Origin: Lingula anatina
Taxonomy: Eukaryota; Brachiopoda; Lingulata; Lingulida; Lingulidae
Assembly: GCF_001039355.2 (NCBI RefSeq)
Contig: NW_019775180.1
Location: 850,072-914,071, forward strand
Length of the DNA: 64,000 nucleotides
Reading direction: 5' to 3'
Shown: piece after piece, positions 14,454-24,735 of the stretch
How positions within the stretch are numbered: position 1 is the first letter of the stretch
Layout: the number at the start of each line of letters is the position of its first letter
Program-made: the position numbers and the translations under genes
Notes under the pieces: generated by a model
The model's input: only the letters and a program-made list of their open reading frames with translations
What the model was told of the DNA's origin: nothing
Databases searched by the model: none

Positions 14454-14704
14454 CAAGGGCGGATCTACAGTAGGATTATTTGAAGGGGGGCCGTGGATGC
14501 AAAACTGCCCCCCCCCCCCCCAAACTCGGCGTGGGGTCTGAGGGCCCCGAAAATTTTGGTATTTTAGAGGGTGAATGGTGCCATTTGGAACAGTTTAAAA
14601 ACTATGATTCAGCTAGTCAAAATTCAAATTTCAAGAGGGGACCAGAAATCGAAAGGGGGGGGGGGGTAAGGACCCCCCTGACCTCCCCTCTAAATCCGCC
14701 ACTG
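14454..14704. repeat. hAT-like non-autonomous element with G/C runs
   Basis: The left end reads CAAGGGCGGATCTAC and the right end, reverse complemented, CAGTGGCGGATTTAG. These imperfect terminal inverted repeats resemble hAT-type ends (CAGnGGCGGAT). The interior has a C14 run near 14507 and a G run near 14656. I cannot identify a clear target duplication. The 82-residue ORF across it is low complexity and not a gene. Confidence 0.5.
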
Positions 14705-14855
14705 ACAGAAGAATATGAACAAATGTAAAAATGCCACTTCAGACTTTACTGCACGGTAACGTAAGCGTTGGGGACAGCACAAACAGCAAGGGGCTTTCGT
14801 GGATAACAGAGGGAATGCATTAGGCCTACTAACCCCTGCGAGCACTCTCACCCAC

Positions 14856-14908
14856 CTAAAATCAAATTCGTCATCGTCTAGCCAACCCCGTCCCAACCTA
14901 CCAAGATT
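14856..14908 (-). other. Isolated exon-like segment
   Basis: A strong acceptor (TTTTTTCATTTGTAG) and a GTGGGT donor bound 53 nt that are open in only one frame, ending in an acidic motif WLDDDEFDFR. It lies upstream, on the same strand, of the unrecognised gene and may be one of its 5' exons. It exits in phase 2, and I could not find an intermediate exon that links it cleanly to 12074. Confidence 0.3.
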
Positions 14909-14948
14909 CTACAAATGAAAAAAGGCATTGAGCTCCCTCTCCCGCCCC

Positions 14949-14950
<2 letters not shown>

Positions 14951-14995
<45 letters not shown>
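14951..14995. repeat. (CA)n microsatellite
   Basis: About 22 uninterrupted CA dinucleotides. The overlapping minus-strand ORF containing a valine/cysteine run is an artefact of this tract. Confidence 0.95.
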
Positions 14996-14997
<2 letters not shown>

Positions 14998-15960
14998 CCA
15001 CCATAATTCGTAACGAATCCACTTTTTACGACCCCCTCCCCCCTTCCAACCCATCTTGGCATTTCTGAATCAGTGGATGAGCCAGGCTCTGAGAGCAACA
15101 AACCCCAATCAACATCCGAGCTTCGTAAATTAAAATATACTGCCATTATCAAAATGGAAAGAATGAAGCTAAAGCATTACTATACTAGCTGTGATAAATA
15201 AAAGTACGGGCTCCGGGGTTTCTGCATTCTAATCCTTCCGCAAATTCACATATGGAGCATAAACCCGCACGCCGAAAAGACAGATTGCGGTAGCGATCTC
15301 TAGCGATTGTGATTGGTAGGCCTAATATAGTTGTCTTCGTCGTAGACATCAAACATCAGCTATCAACTTGATTTCTTTCTATTTTTTCTATTTTTTCCCT
15401 TTGAAATTAGAAGTTAGCTGTGTGGAAGAGAAGAACCCATTTCAGACAAATTTAAATGAACGTGCACAATTCCACTCTTGGTACCGTTTTATTTTAATTA
15501 TAAAATTTCTTAGAGCGTGACACCTGGCAGTAGCATTAACAGTAATGCATCTAATTAGACATAATTTTAAATAATTGTTGGGTGCGCAATGTATAAAGAC
15601 CCGTCGGCGACTTTTTCGCTACAAGTAGATGACAATCTGATTTAGTCAATACGATTAATCAGGCCCGAAGGTATAATCTTGTGAGAATCCTGTAACGTAG
15701 GCCTACCTTGTAATATCTTTTAGCAATGCATGTATTTTTGTGTCTAGTGTTTACATATGCAAAAACTGTTTGAGAAGCAACTAGAAATTGCATCTTATAC
15801 ATAACAAAATGAAGACAGATAAGTTTTACTGTCGCCCGCCTAAAATTTAATCAGATTTTATCTTTCATCAATCTTGGCTAGGCTCAAAAATTCCATTACG
15901 TATCATTCCTTCCACATGCATTGATCAACGCACTTCCATTTAGTCATTTTATAGCTGTAG

Positions 15961-16194
15961 GGGAGACCGGGTCTAGTTAAACCCCGGGGTAAGTTGCCCC
16001 CCATCAAGTCTCTTTAATAAAGTTACTTTAAGATGCTAAATTATTTCATTTGCACTCACTGCCGACGCTCTCTTAGCACTAATGGATACGGTCACTTAAC
16101 AAAATGATGTGATCAATTCTTTGACCCCATAGTTACTTTGTCATAAATTGATGGGGGCCAACTTACCCCGGGGTCCAAATAGTCCCGGTCTCCC
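15961..16194. mobile_element. Short TIR element (MITE), GGGAGACCGGG ends
   Basis: The first and last roughly 48 bp are inverted copies: GGGAGACCGGG, then ACCCCGGGGTAAGTTG on the left, with matching sequence inverted on the right. The interior is AT-rich and non-coding. No convincing target duplication is visible, so the superfamily is not assigned. It lies about 0.5 kb upstream of the heparanase start codon. Confidence 0.65.
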
Positions 16195-16722
16195 TTATCT
16201 AGATGCGTCACAACTTTTTATGTGCAGACATTTTAGCATTATGAGCACTTTTTAAATATATATTTTATATCATGCGGTTTGATATTTCAAGTTATATTTC
16301 AAGTAATATCAAGCGACATTCCTTCCTTTATTCTGTTTTGTTATTTCATTTCGCTGTTTTCTCTCAGATGGCAACCCAATTAAAACCAATTGTTAAATCA
16401 AACGAGATTTACATAACATTCCTTAAATATTGTATTTATTTATTTATTTGAAATTCCTTGCACAATGATAGAGCCATTCTTTGAAAGAGTTTAAGATCGT
16501 TTAACACAAAGTCTCTGATAATGTTTGAAATGGATGTCATGAATATATAATAAATATGAGATAAAATTTTGTTTAAACTACTAATGTCCCATACTGCTGT
16601 ATTTACATGAAAGCTGGTGCCTCTTCAAGCTTTCTCTCTATGGAGACCTACATTTCTTTCAAACAGAGGCATGATGAACGAAAACGAGGCTCAGGCGTGG
16701 AGAACAACACCTGCAATGGCAT

Positions 16723-19700
16723 GTGTGTTTTAGATCCGCTTGGACCATGTACTTGCATTTTGCTGCTTTTTGTTTTGTACATGTACTGCTTTTTACGAGG
16801 ACAGAATCATTAGTTACAGAAACGTTCAATCAGGATCCTATAAAGATTAGCATAGAGACTTCACGTAGCCAGTATGTTGTTGATAAGAACTTTGTTAGTT
16901 TTGCCTTTGGAGATTCTGCTATCAAACGACACTGGAAGCAAATAGATTTACGGTGAGTTTCAGATCCGGGGATATAAAGTCAAGCAGGTCCTTGGGAAAT
17001 AGCATTTGTATATTGAGACTGGTGAATAGATTAGAGGAATGTGATCCCGTGTACAAGTGAAAAGCCTGTTCTTTTATTCTCCAAAAAAATAGAATTCGTC
17101 TTATGAACTGAATGAATAACCAATTGCTTGTGTACCAGTACTTTGTGAATGGATTTGATATTCACCCCATCCCCTCTGCCAGTATTCATTACTGAATAGA
17201 CAAGGGACCTTCTTACTGCCCATGTCAACAGTTAGGTGGACCTATATATATATATATATATGTTACATGAACATACTAGTACTGGTAAATTGGATCCTGT
17301 AAACACACATTCATTGTGTCAGAATCAGGAAATCCCATCAATAGAATACTCATGCCATGTAGAATGCATTTCAGGGGCGGATCCAGAGATATTTTCTGAC
17401 AGTCTTCCAAATTATCTCTATTACCATCCTCTATTTTGACCGTCTTCCGACAGAAAAAATAGATAGGCCCTACCTGTCAATGTAAACTTAAAAGTCTGAC
17501 CGTCTTCCAGAAGACCCAGAAGACGGCCTAAATCCGCCCCTGCATTTAGAGCAGAGAAGTTACATGTAATTCACACAGATCACCACTGAACATTCAGTCA
17601 ACATATTTACTTCCACAAATAACCTCTGCTTTTTTTCCAGATCTCAAAAGATTCAAGAACTTGCCAGGGCACTGTCTCCTTCATTTTTGAGACAAGGAGG
17701 AACTGAGAGCAGCTTCTTTCTATTTGATCCTAATGCAGAACACCAAGACTCTTATTTTTTGGAAACTTATGAAGATGATACTCAGGAAAAAACATACACA
17801 AATTATACAGTAACTGGTAATTGTATAGAATATTCCTCACTAGGTGGTTTGAAACAGTGCCACATATATAAAAATGATTAAATGCGTTTATATATAAATT
17901 GATAATAATGGGAGCACTGACATGCATGTTTTTTTTATCTTATTTATATTAATTTTATTGCATTTGAATTTCTTCAGGCGAAGAATGGGATTTGTTAAAC
18001 AAGTTCAGTTCAGCAGTTGACTTCTCACTACTGTTTGACTTCAATGTCCTACTACGTACCCCTAATGACCAATGGGACCCCAGCAATGCCAAGTTGTTAC
18101 TGGACTACAGTTCTAAGAGAGGATATAAACTCCATTTTGAACTGGGGAATGGTAGGTCCATAATGTTTTTGTTAAATATACAGCTAACTCCTGCAACATG
18201 TACAATTTATTTGATGCCATGTGCCAGTTGTCTAAAAAAATAAAATGTATTAAATGATAATTTGATAATACAGAGCTATAAGATGCTAATTGACAAGGGA
18301 GTTTTCTTCCAGTTGAGTTGCCTATGTGACATCTTTTCACATGCTTCATTGTAGAACCAAACTCCATGCATCATGCTGTTGGCAGAGGAGTTGATCCATT
18401 GCAACTTGGATCTGATTTCAAACTTTTATACAAGATCCTTAAAAGCCATCCATTTTATAACAATAGCCTGTTAGTTGGACCGGACACAACAAGGCCTAGA
18501 AAACCCTCAGTTCTGGATTATATGGAGAAGTGAGTTGATGTACATTATTTTTGTATTTGTCATTTTTATAATTAGTGTCATCAATTAATTGCTATATCGT
18601 TATTGGCAGTTTGGTACAGGAATTTGTGTCTGCGATGATATTTAATATCAATGTGGAATTGTAATGACTTATAAAAGAAAATTTAAAAAATAAAACAAAT
18701 GAACATATAAATTATAGCTTACTGCCATAAGACACTATAATAGAATTGACATTTTGACATCAATGTTGAAAAGATAAAGATTGCATGCAACATCTTAACT
18801 CACTTGAACAATTATTGGTGTTAAAAATATTTCTACCTTTTAAAGCAATAAAATACAAAACTTTATTTTCAGGTTTCTTAGTGTGGCTGCAGATGTTTTA
18901 GATGTTGTTACATGGCATCAGTAAGTGTTTTTGCAAATACATTGTGTATTTAGACCAATTTATAGGATACACAATACCAACGTGACGATAAATAGTCATC
19001 TCTGTCTTTTGGCAGAAACCAAAAATTGTACAAGATACTAGCATCATGTTTACTGAGTGATTTGATATCTGAGTTATAGATAAAAACCTTGAGGTTTTAA
19101 GCCTGGATTTACAAGTCTAACCCAAATAGCACTGTTTATTTTAATTTCAGTGTACCACCAAAAACAGTCAATTATTTCCCACATATCCCCTCATGTATCA
19201 TAGCAGCAAGGATTTTATATTCCGATTTTTAACATAAACATACAGGATGCATTTTGGTACTTAATATTTTTAGCTACTACTTTGATGGCAAGGACTGCAG
19301 CGTGTCAGACTTTTTAGATGTTGATCTGATGAATTTACTGGCAACCTACATATCTGACATGCGGCGTGTGGTGGACAAGTACAAGCCTGGTGCTGTCATG
19401 TGGCTGGGGGAGACAGCAGATGCTTGGGGTGGAGGAGCAAAGAATCTCAGTGATAGATACCTTGCTGGTTTCATGTGAGAAAATATAATATGTTAATGTT
19501 GATTTGTTGCAAGCATGGTGGATGCAAGATGTTGATATTTATGAAGCATAATGCATTTGTTTAAAAGGCTATGTTTTGTGTAGGAATCTAGAGTCTGTAT
19601 GATGGGTTTGATTATATGTCATGACATTTTTAAACTATTTTATGCAATAAACTGTAAAAAAAATGGTATAATACAGACAGCACATTTTAAATTATTTCAG

Positions 19701-20997
19701 GTGGTTAGACAAACTTGGACTGAGTGCAGCCAAAGGCATAAGTATGGTAATAAAGAACACTCTTCAGGGTGGAGCATATGGGGCAATTAGAATGGACGGC
19801 ACGCCTGCACCAGTAAGTAATATATGTTACGACAACTGTACAAATAGGTGTGTGCCATTTGTGTAACAATTCTTGCAACTATGTGTATTTAGGATGGATG
19901 CCATCATCAGCGTAGATGGCAGCACTGAATGTTATTCCAAAATGTGAAAGTATATATTTTCAGACCTATTGGATTTCTTTACTTCATAAGCATTTGGTTG
20001 GTGAAACTGTTCTGAATGTCACATGTGCATCCAATGTCAGCGTTACCTGCCAAAGACAAGTAAGGGTGTATGCACATTGCACCAGAACCCTCAGGTTGGT
20101 TAAATCATGATATTGGCAAAAACAAGCTTATGAAGGCAATTTGATTTTTGTAAGCATTGTAAAAATATATATGATATATTTTGGTTTACATAGACACTGC
20201 TGCTGACTTCTAAGGAAGTAATTGATAATGACAAGTTTTCCTAATATGATTTAGATATCATGCTTTCACTAGTCCATCACTAATAGATTTTGTTCTGTAA
20301 ATGAGAGAGATGAGACACAAAAAATGTTTTTAGACTTTTTGCTATTTATCATTACAGTATATATGAGAAAGGTTCTGTGACTCTTATTGCCATTAACCTT
20401 CAAGAAGACCAAGCAGCTGTTATAAATGTACCAGAGAGAAGCATTGATCAATATCTACTCTCTCCATATGGCAGTGATGGTATCACATCTAGGTAAATAA
20501 AGATCTTCACTTTTGAAGTATATCTAAATTGAGGGTTAATCCTTTCAATTACCATAAACCAGAATATGAATTGGACTTTATGTTAACTTTGCTATTTAAA
20601 TATTTTCTAAAGTAAATCAGTTTAACTCAAAAAAGTTTGAAAATCATGATTTAATAGTGTGTTCAACTAACTGACATTTAATGTCAATACATTTACTGAC
20701 ACCATACTGCATGTTTCTTTTTAGGGAAATCGCTCTGAATGGTCAAAAAAATTTGAAAATCATGATTTAATAGTGTGTTCAACCAACTGACATTTAATGT
20801 CAATACATTTACTGACACCATACTGCATGTTTCTTTTTAGGGAAATCGCTCTGAATGGTAAAGTTCTCAGGTGGAAATTTGGCCAGTTGCCTTCATTCCC
20901 ACCCAAGAAATTGTCTCCAGGTTCCAGCATCAGTCTTCCTCCACTGACATATGGATTCTTTGTTTTACCTAAAGCAAATGCCAAAGCTTGTACCTAA
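16723..20997 (+). CDS. HPSE: Heparanase (GH79 endo-beta-glucuronidase)
   Basis: Heparanase cleaves heparan sulfate chains in lysosomes and extracellular matrix. Exons: 16723-16952, 17641-17816, 17978-18151, 18355-18529, 18873-18920, 19274-19474, 19701-19812, 19964-20094, 20358-20492, 20841-20997. All have GT/AG borders and sum to 1539 nt, giving 512 aa (human is 543). Residues ~9-28 form a signal peptide. The family motif LGNEPNS carries the proton donor (E194) and MWLGETADAWGGGA the nucleophile (E314); both are present, favouring an active enzyme over the inactive HPSE2 type. The C-terminal beta-sandwich segment ends PLTYGFFVLPKANAKACT. The stretch between the FDP motif (exon 2) and the LLRT motif (exon 3) is about 30 residues shorter than in mammals. 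The start at 16723 gives the longest signal; 16747 is an alternative. Confidence 0.95.
17244..17261. repeat. (TA)n microsatellite in heparanase intron 1
   Basis: About nine TA dinucleotides directly repeated. Confidence 0.85.
17372..17542. mobile_element. hAT-like MITE, copy 1 (heparanase intron 1)
   Basis: Ends read CAGGGGCGGAT and, inverted, ATCCGCCCCTG. The pentamer CATTT flanks both sides (17367-17371 and 17543-17547). The interior repeats GACCGTCTTCC-type motifs. A diverged second copy lies at about 41682-41851, showing this is a dispersed family. The terminus resembles hAT elements, but a full 8-bp target duplication is not visible. Confidence 0.7.
20627..20858 (+). repeat. 116-bp tandem duplication spanning the last heparanase splice acceptor
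   Basis: Positions 20627-20742 and 20743-20858 are copies with only two visible substitutions. Each contains the polypyrimidine tract, the TTTTTAG acceptor and the first 18 nt of the final coding exon. The downstream copy (exon start 20841) continues the heparanase frame. The upstream acceptor (20725) would read GNGQKNLKIMI-like sequence and stop soon after. Confidence 0.95.
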
Positions 20998-22575
20998 ATT
21001 TAATCTTACGAAACTTTTACAAAACATGAAGAACTTAAAAAAATGGAGTGCTGTGGTACTGGTATGTGTGATGATCATGTAGAAATGGTTGAGTTGAATG
21101 TAACAAGGCATTCAGGATCTTTCAAATGTTGCTTAATTTGAGATATTGCAGCCAAGAACAAACTGCCATAACTAACCTTAGTTTCATACAAATCTTAGCA
21201 TTTAGTCAAACCAATTACTTTTCAACTTGTATAATGTGTTTATTGTTATGGATGTTCTAGCAGGGCCACAGTACATTGTATGTTTCAAATATTTGTTATA
21301 AATATCCAGTAAATTTAAGCGTAATGTATTTAGCAGTGGTCTTTTTCCTTTAGAAGGCTCCTGATGCTCATTTTGTCATTGAAATACTGATTCTAATAAG
21401 CTTCAAAAACAGCATTTCATTTAGCAGAAAATTAAGTCATTAATAGTTATTCCTTAAAATTGAAGCATTTGAAATTGTTTTGAAGTAAAAATTCAAGAAT
21501 ATCATAACATAGCATCTACATATCCTGGTCAATTCTTCGCTCATAGAAAAAATGACAAATATTTCAGCCTTTTGATGTAAATATATATTCTAAATATATG
21601 TTAGAATAAACATTTCTATGTCACTTCTTTATTTAATTAGTCTTCATTTCTTTACAACTTCCAATACCATATAACAAAAATAAATAGGTTTAATTTCTAG
21701 CTCATTATCAGTTTCCTTCTCGCATGATAAGTATATTTCTTGTGAAAAAATGAAATGTCTTATTTCTGAAATATCTTGAATAAGAAAATCAACTCTGATT
21801 CAAGTCATTTAAGGGGAGACTGTACTCAAATAGAGCTAAAATCACGTTTGTATAGATAAAATCAATGTAATAAGTCTAAAGAAAAATCCCCGAACCCAAA
21901 AGCATGTTTATAGGAAATATGGAAACTGAAAACGTTTTTGCCAGAAATATCCCAAAATTAGGAACCACGGTAAACTTGGAGCCGTGTTTCAAGCATAATT
22001 AGATGTTTTGAAGATACATTAAATGAATGCAACAGGAATAAAAAAGCTAAGCCCTTTAATTTAGGATAAAATCTCCAACCTGCAGTCCTGCCTTAAGAGT
22101 CTAAACTTGTCAGTGGAATGATCAATATAATAAAGAGGAAGTCAGTCATGTAAATTTTACTTTATTTCTTATATAATTTACCTATAATCTGTATTGAAAA
22201 TGTTTGCATTTTTCATTTAATTTTCCATGTTGCACATTGTAACTATCAATTCAAGTGTCATGTGATTGATAAATGGACCAAAAACCACTGTCCAGCAGAC
22301 GGTGCAATGCCAACATAATCAACAATTACAGGAGAATGTCTAAGCATTTTACCTTGATGTAATGCTCTGCAGGATTGATCTCAAAAATCTAATTTTTCTT
22401 TTGCTGTTTATCAATATGGCTGCATGATTCAGCTTCAATAATATTAAAATTCCTGCTCTTTGCAAGGATTCATTACTTCCTGAGAAATAAAAGGCCGGTT
22501 TCCTTAAGAACTGAAATTAAATACTAGCAAATTTGGCAGCCACCATAAATTTTGTAATGGGCAAACATGAGTGTG

Positions 22576-24168
22576 TTATAAATGTTTTCTCACAATATCT
22601 TGCCGTTTGCATGATTTGGAGCATTTTGCACATATCACTGAATCTGTGTCCTGTTTTGAGCATTTCAACAAGCAGCTTCTGCACAGAAAGTGTTCACAAG
22701 GCAGGGAATAAAATGCAACCATAGTTTGTAGTTCTACATTGCACTGAGCACATATTTTTCTTTCTTCTAATATAGGGGTTGTATTGCTGGAGGTATCCAA
22801 TTTTTGAAAAGATGGCAGACCTTTCAGGGTCTTGCTGAGAGCAGAATCTAGGCTGGACAATAGATTCTCTTGGTGTGAGGCATTGGATAATGGAACTGAT
22901 GGTTTTAGTTTTGGCATTTTAGATTTTAACAAGCTGTTGCTATCTGCAGCTTTTCTTTTAAAATTAAGCATACTTGGTTCTTTAATTTCTGTATTGGGAA
23001 TGCCTACGTCTTCACTGTTACTGTGATCCTGTCTGTGCTCTTTAGTAAAAATTGTACTACCTGGCTGAGGCAGATTTTTGTGTTTAGGGAGTTGTGGTAC
23101 CTGGTTGTGTAAGTCAGTGGCTCTCCCCACAGTTCTCCCCATCATGAGACCATCCTCTGCCTCGTGCCTCATCAGCCACTGGTCTATCCTGGCTTTGAGG
23201 GCAGAGCTGGGGACAGGACCACTGCTCTGGCTAAATACAGTCCCAGTGAATGGATCGTTAGGGAGTCTGCCCCAGTTCCTCTCCTGAGCTACATATTTGT
23301 CCAAAGTAGACTGATCAATGCACTGCCCAGAAGGTAATAATACTGGAAGTGCCATTACTTTACAGGTGATGGGATCCAAGAACTCATTTGGAATGTCACT
23401 GTTATCTAAGTTACTTGTGCCTTCAGATATTTCAGTGCATAAAGTTGATGATGATGATGGTGATGATGGCAATGGTGGTGACCGATTATCGAAGCCTGAT
23501 GCTGCTGACGACGTTGATGTAGGGGCCGTCTCAGAACTGCGTTTTGGCAACAACAACCTGTAAACCTGTTGAACAATGGACCTATCTGTTGAAGCTGATG
23601 GCTGACCCCAAACTTCAAGTTTTCCAATAGCAGGAGAGGTGCTGTTCTCAGTTTTATTGATCCTAACAGATACATGGCTAACCTTGGATAAGTTTGTATA
23701 ATAATGATGATGCAGAGTTTGGCACTCCAGCGAGGGCATGTGCTGTGGTATATTTTTAAATATACCCCTAGGTATGAATCTACGGTTGACAAAGAGCACA
23801 GGTGCTGCCTTGTTACCAAAATATCTGCCAACAGGTGTAAATATGCCATCCACTGTAGCTGAACAACTAGATGCCTCCTCGTCAGAAAACCACAGTCGTC
23901 TCTCCTTAGCAGAGTGAGTAAATATTTCAAAACTACATGACTTCTGAGTTCCAACAACAGGATCTATGGCAATACTTTTAATCTCAATATGTAATGGGAA
24001 TTCTACTGTAATTGTCACAGGAGGCTTCACAAAATATTCAGCAATGAACCCTTTTCTTTTCTTCCAAATGTCATCAGATATTAAATTCTGAACTTCATGA
24101 TGATCCCTCATCACTGTGTTACAATGGATCCTTGGTTTAAACTGGGGCATACAAAAATTCACTGCCAT
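22576..24168 (-). CDS. UBOX5: U-box and RING ubiquitin ligase, UBOX5/RNF37 family
   Basis: This is a complete 530-aa single-exon coding region (human UBOX5 is about 541 aa). The N-terminus (FCMPQFKPRIHC, then VQNLISDD and EYFVKPPVTITVEFP) is the conserved family domain, closing with KLEVWGQP near residues 183-190. A low-complexity serine/proline linker follows (~210-245). The U-box lies at about 260-332 (EFLDPITCKVMALPVLLPSG, DPFTG, LKARIDQWL). A C-terminal RING-type finger lies at 473-530 (CAQC, LPCEHFLCRSCL, CAKC). The family acts as nuclear E2-dependent ubiquitin ligases; that function is from family knowledge. A likely 5' UTR acceptor (TTTCACTATTTCAG) lies near 24213, suggesting an upstream non-coding exon. 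It is convergent with heparanase, with about 1.6 kb between the stops. Confidence 0.97.
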   Translation of the reverse strand: MAVNFCMPQFKPRIHCNTVMRDHHEVQNLISDDIWKKRKGFIAEYFVKPPVTITVEFPLHIEIKSIAIDPVVGTQKSCSFEIFTHSAKERRLWFSDEEASSCSATVDGIFTPVGRYFGNKAAPVLFVNRRFIPRGIFKNIPQHMPSLECQTLHHHYYTNLSKVSHVSVRINKTENSTSPAIGKLEVWGQPSASTDRSIVQQVYRLLLPKRSSETAPTSTSSAASGFDNRSPPLPSSPSSSSTLCTEISEGTSNLDNSDIPNEFLDPITCKVMALPVLLPSGQCIDQSTLDKYVAQERNWGRLPNDPFTGTVFSQSSGPVPSSALKARIDQWLMRHEAEDGLMMGRTVGRATDLHNQVPQLPKHKNLPQPGSTIFTKEHRQDHSNSEDVGIPNTEIKEPSMLNFKRKAADSNSLLKSKMPKLKPSVPLSNASHQENLLSSLDSALSKTLKGLPSFQKLDTSSNTTPILEERKICAQCNVELQTMVAFYSLPCEHFLCRSCLLKCSKQDTDSVICAKCSKSCKRQDIVRKHL

Positions 24169-24717
24169 TTAATTTGTGTGGCAGCTACATGTATCCTCTG
24201 CACTTCCCATCACTGAAATAGTGAAAAAAATCCGTTAAACATATATTATTATTATATTTTCAGATGTTGGTATTCACCAGAAAAGATTACCTTTCTCTAT
24301 AAGGTGTCACAAGAAGCTATTCAATTTGATTGACTATCAAATAGCATCCAGGTTTTCAAGAAATAACAAGCATCCTTATGGAAAATGGTAAGCTTGAATT
24401 CTGCCAACATCTTATGGTACGGTCAATGAGAAATCATCCAATAATCCTCTATGTGTATATTCCTTTATATCTGCTTAAAAATTTCATATGATATAAGTCA
24501 CATTTAAAAGGGTAAAATTACCAGTTAAAAATAAAACACTCAATTTTCTCCACTGCTCTATCATTGTTCACATTTAAGCTGCTTGTGATGCATACACAAC
24601 TCTGGTACACGAGAGTGATCTATCAACACTCTTCTTTGCAAGCTGAGTCAAGAAGGTGCCTCAGTGCTTCACTGTACTTTTTACCATAGCATAGTGTAAG
24701 CAGGATGCGAAGTCCTG

Positions 24718-24735
24718 ATTGGGGGGGGGGGGGAG
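24718..24735. repeat. Poly-G tract
   Basis: A run of about 14 G residues, upstream of the U-box gene. The surrounding 24.2-27.0 kb is AT-rich and otherwise shows nothing I can annotate apart from the probable 3' UTR of the Glass gene near its end. Confidence 0.85.

Noticed and set aside
23406-23957. 183-codon ORF overlapping the U-box gene in another frame
   Set aside because: It shadows the UBOX5 coding strand; its histidine-rich end comes from a serine/alanine-rich linker read out of frame.
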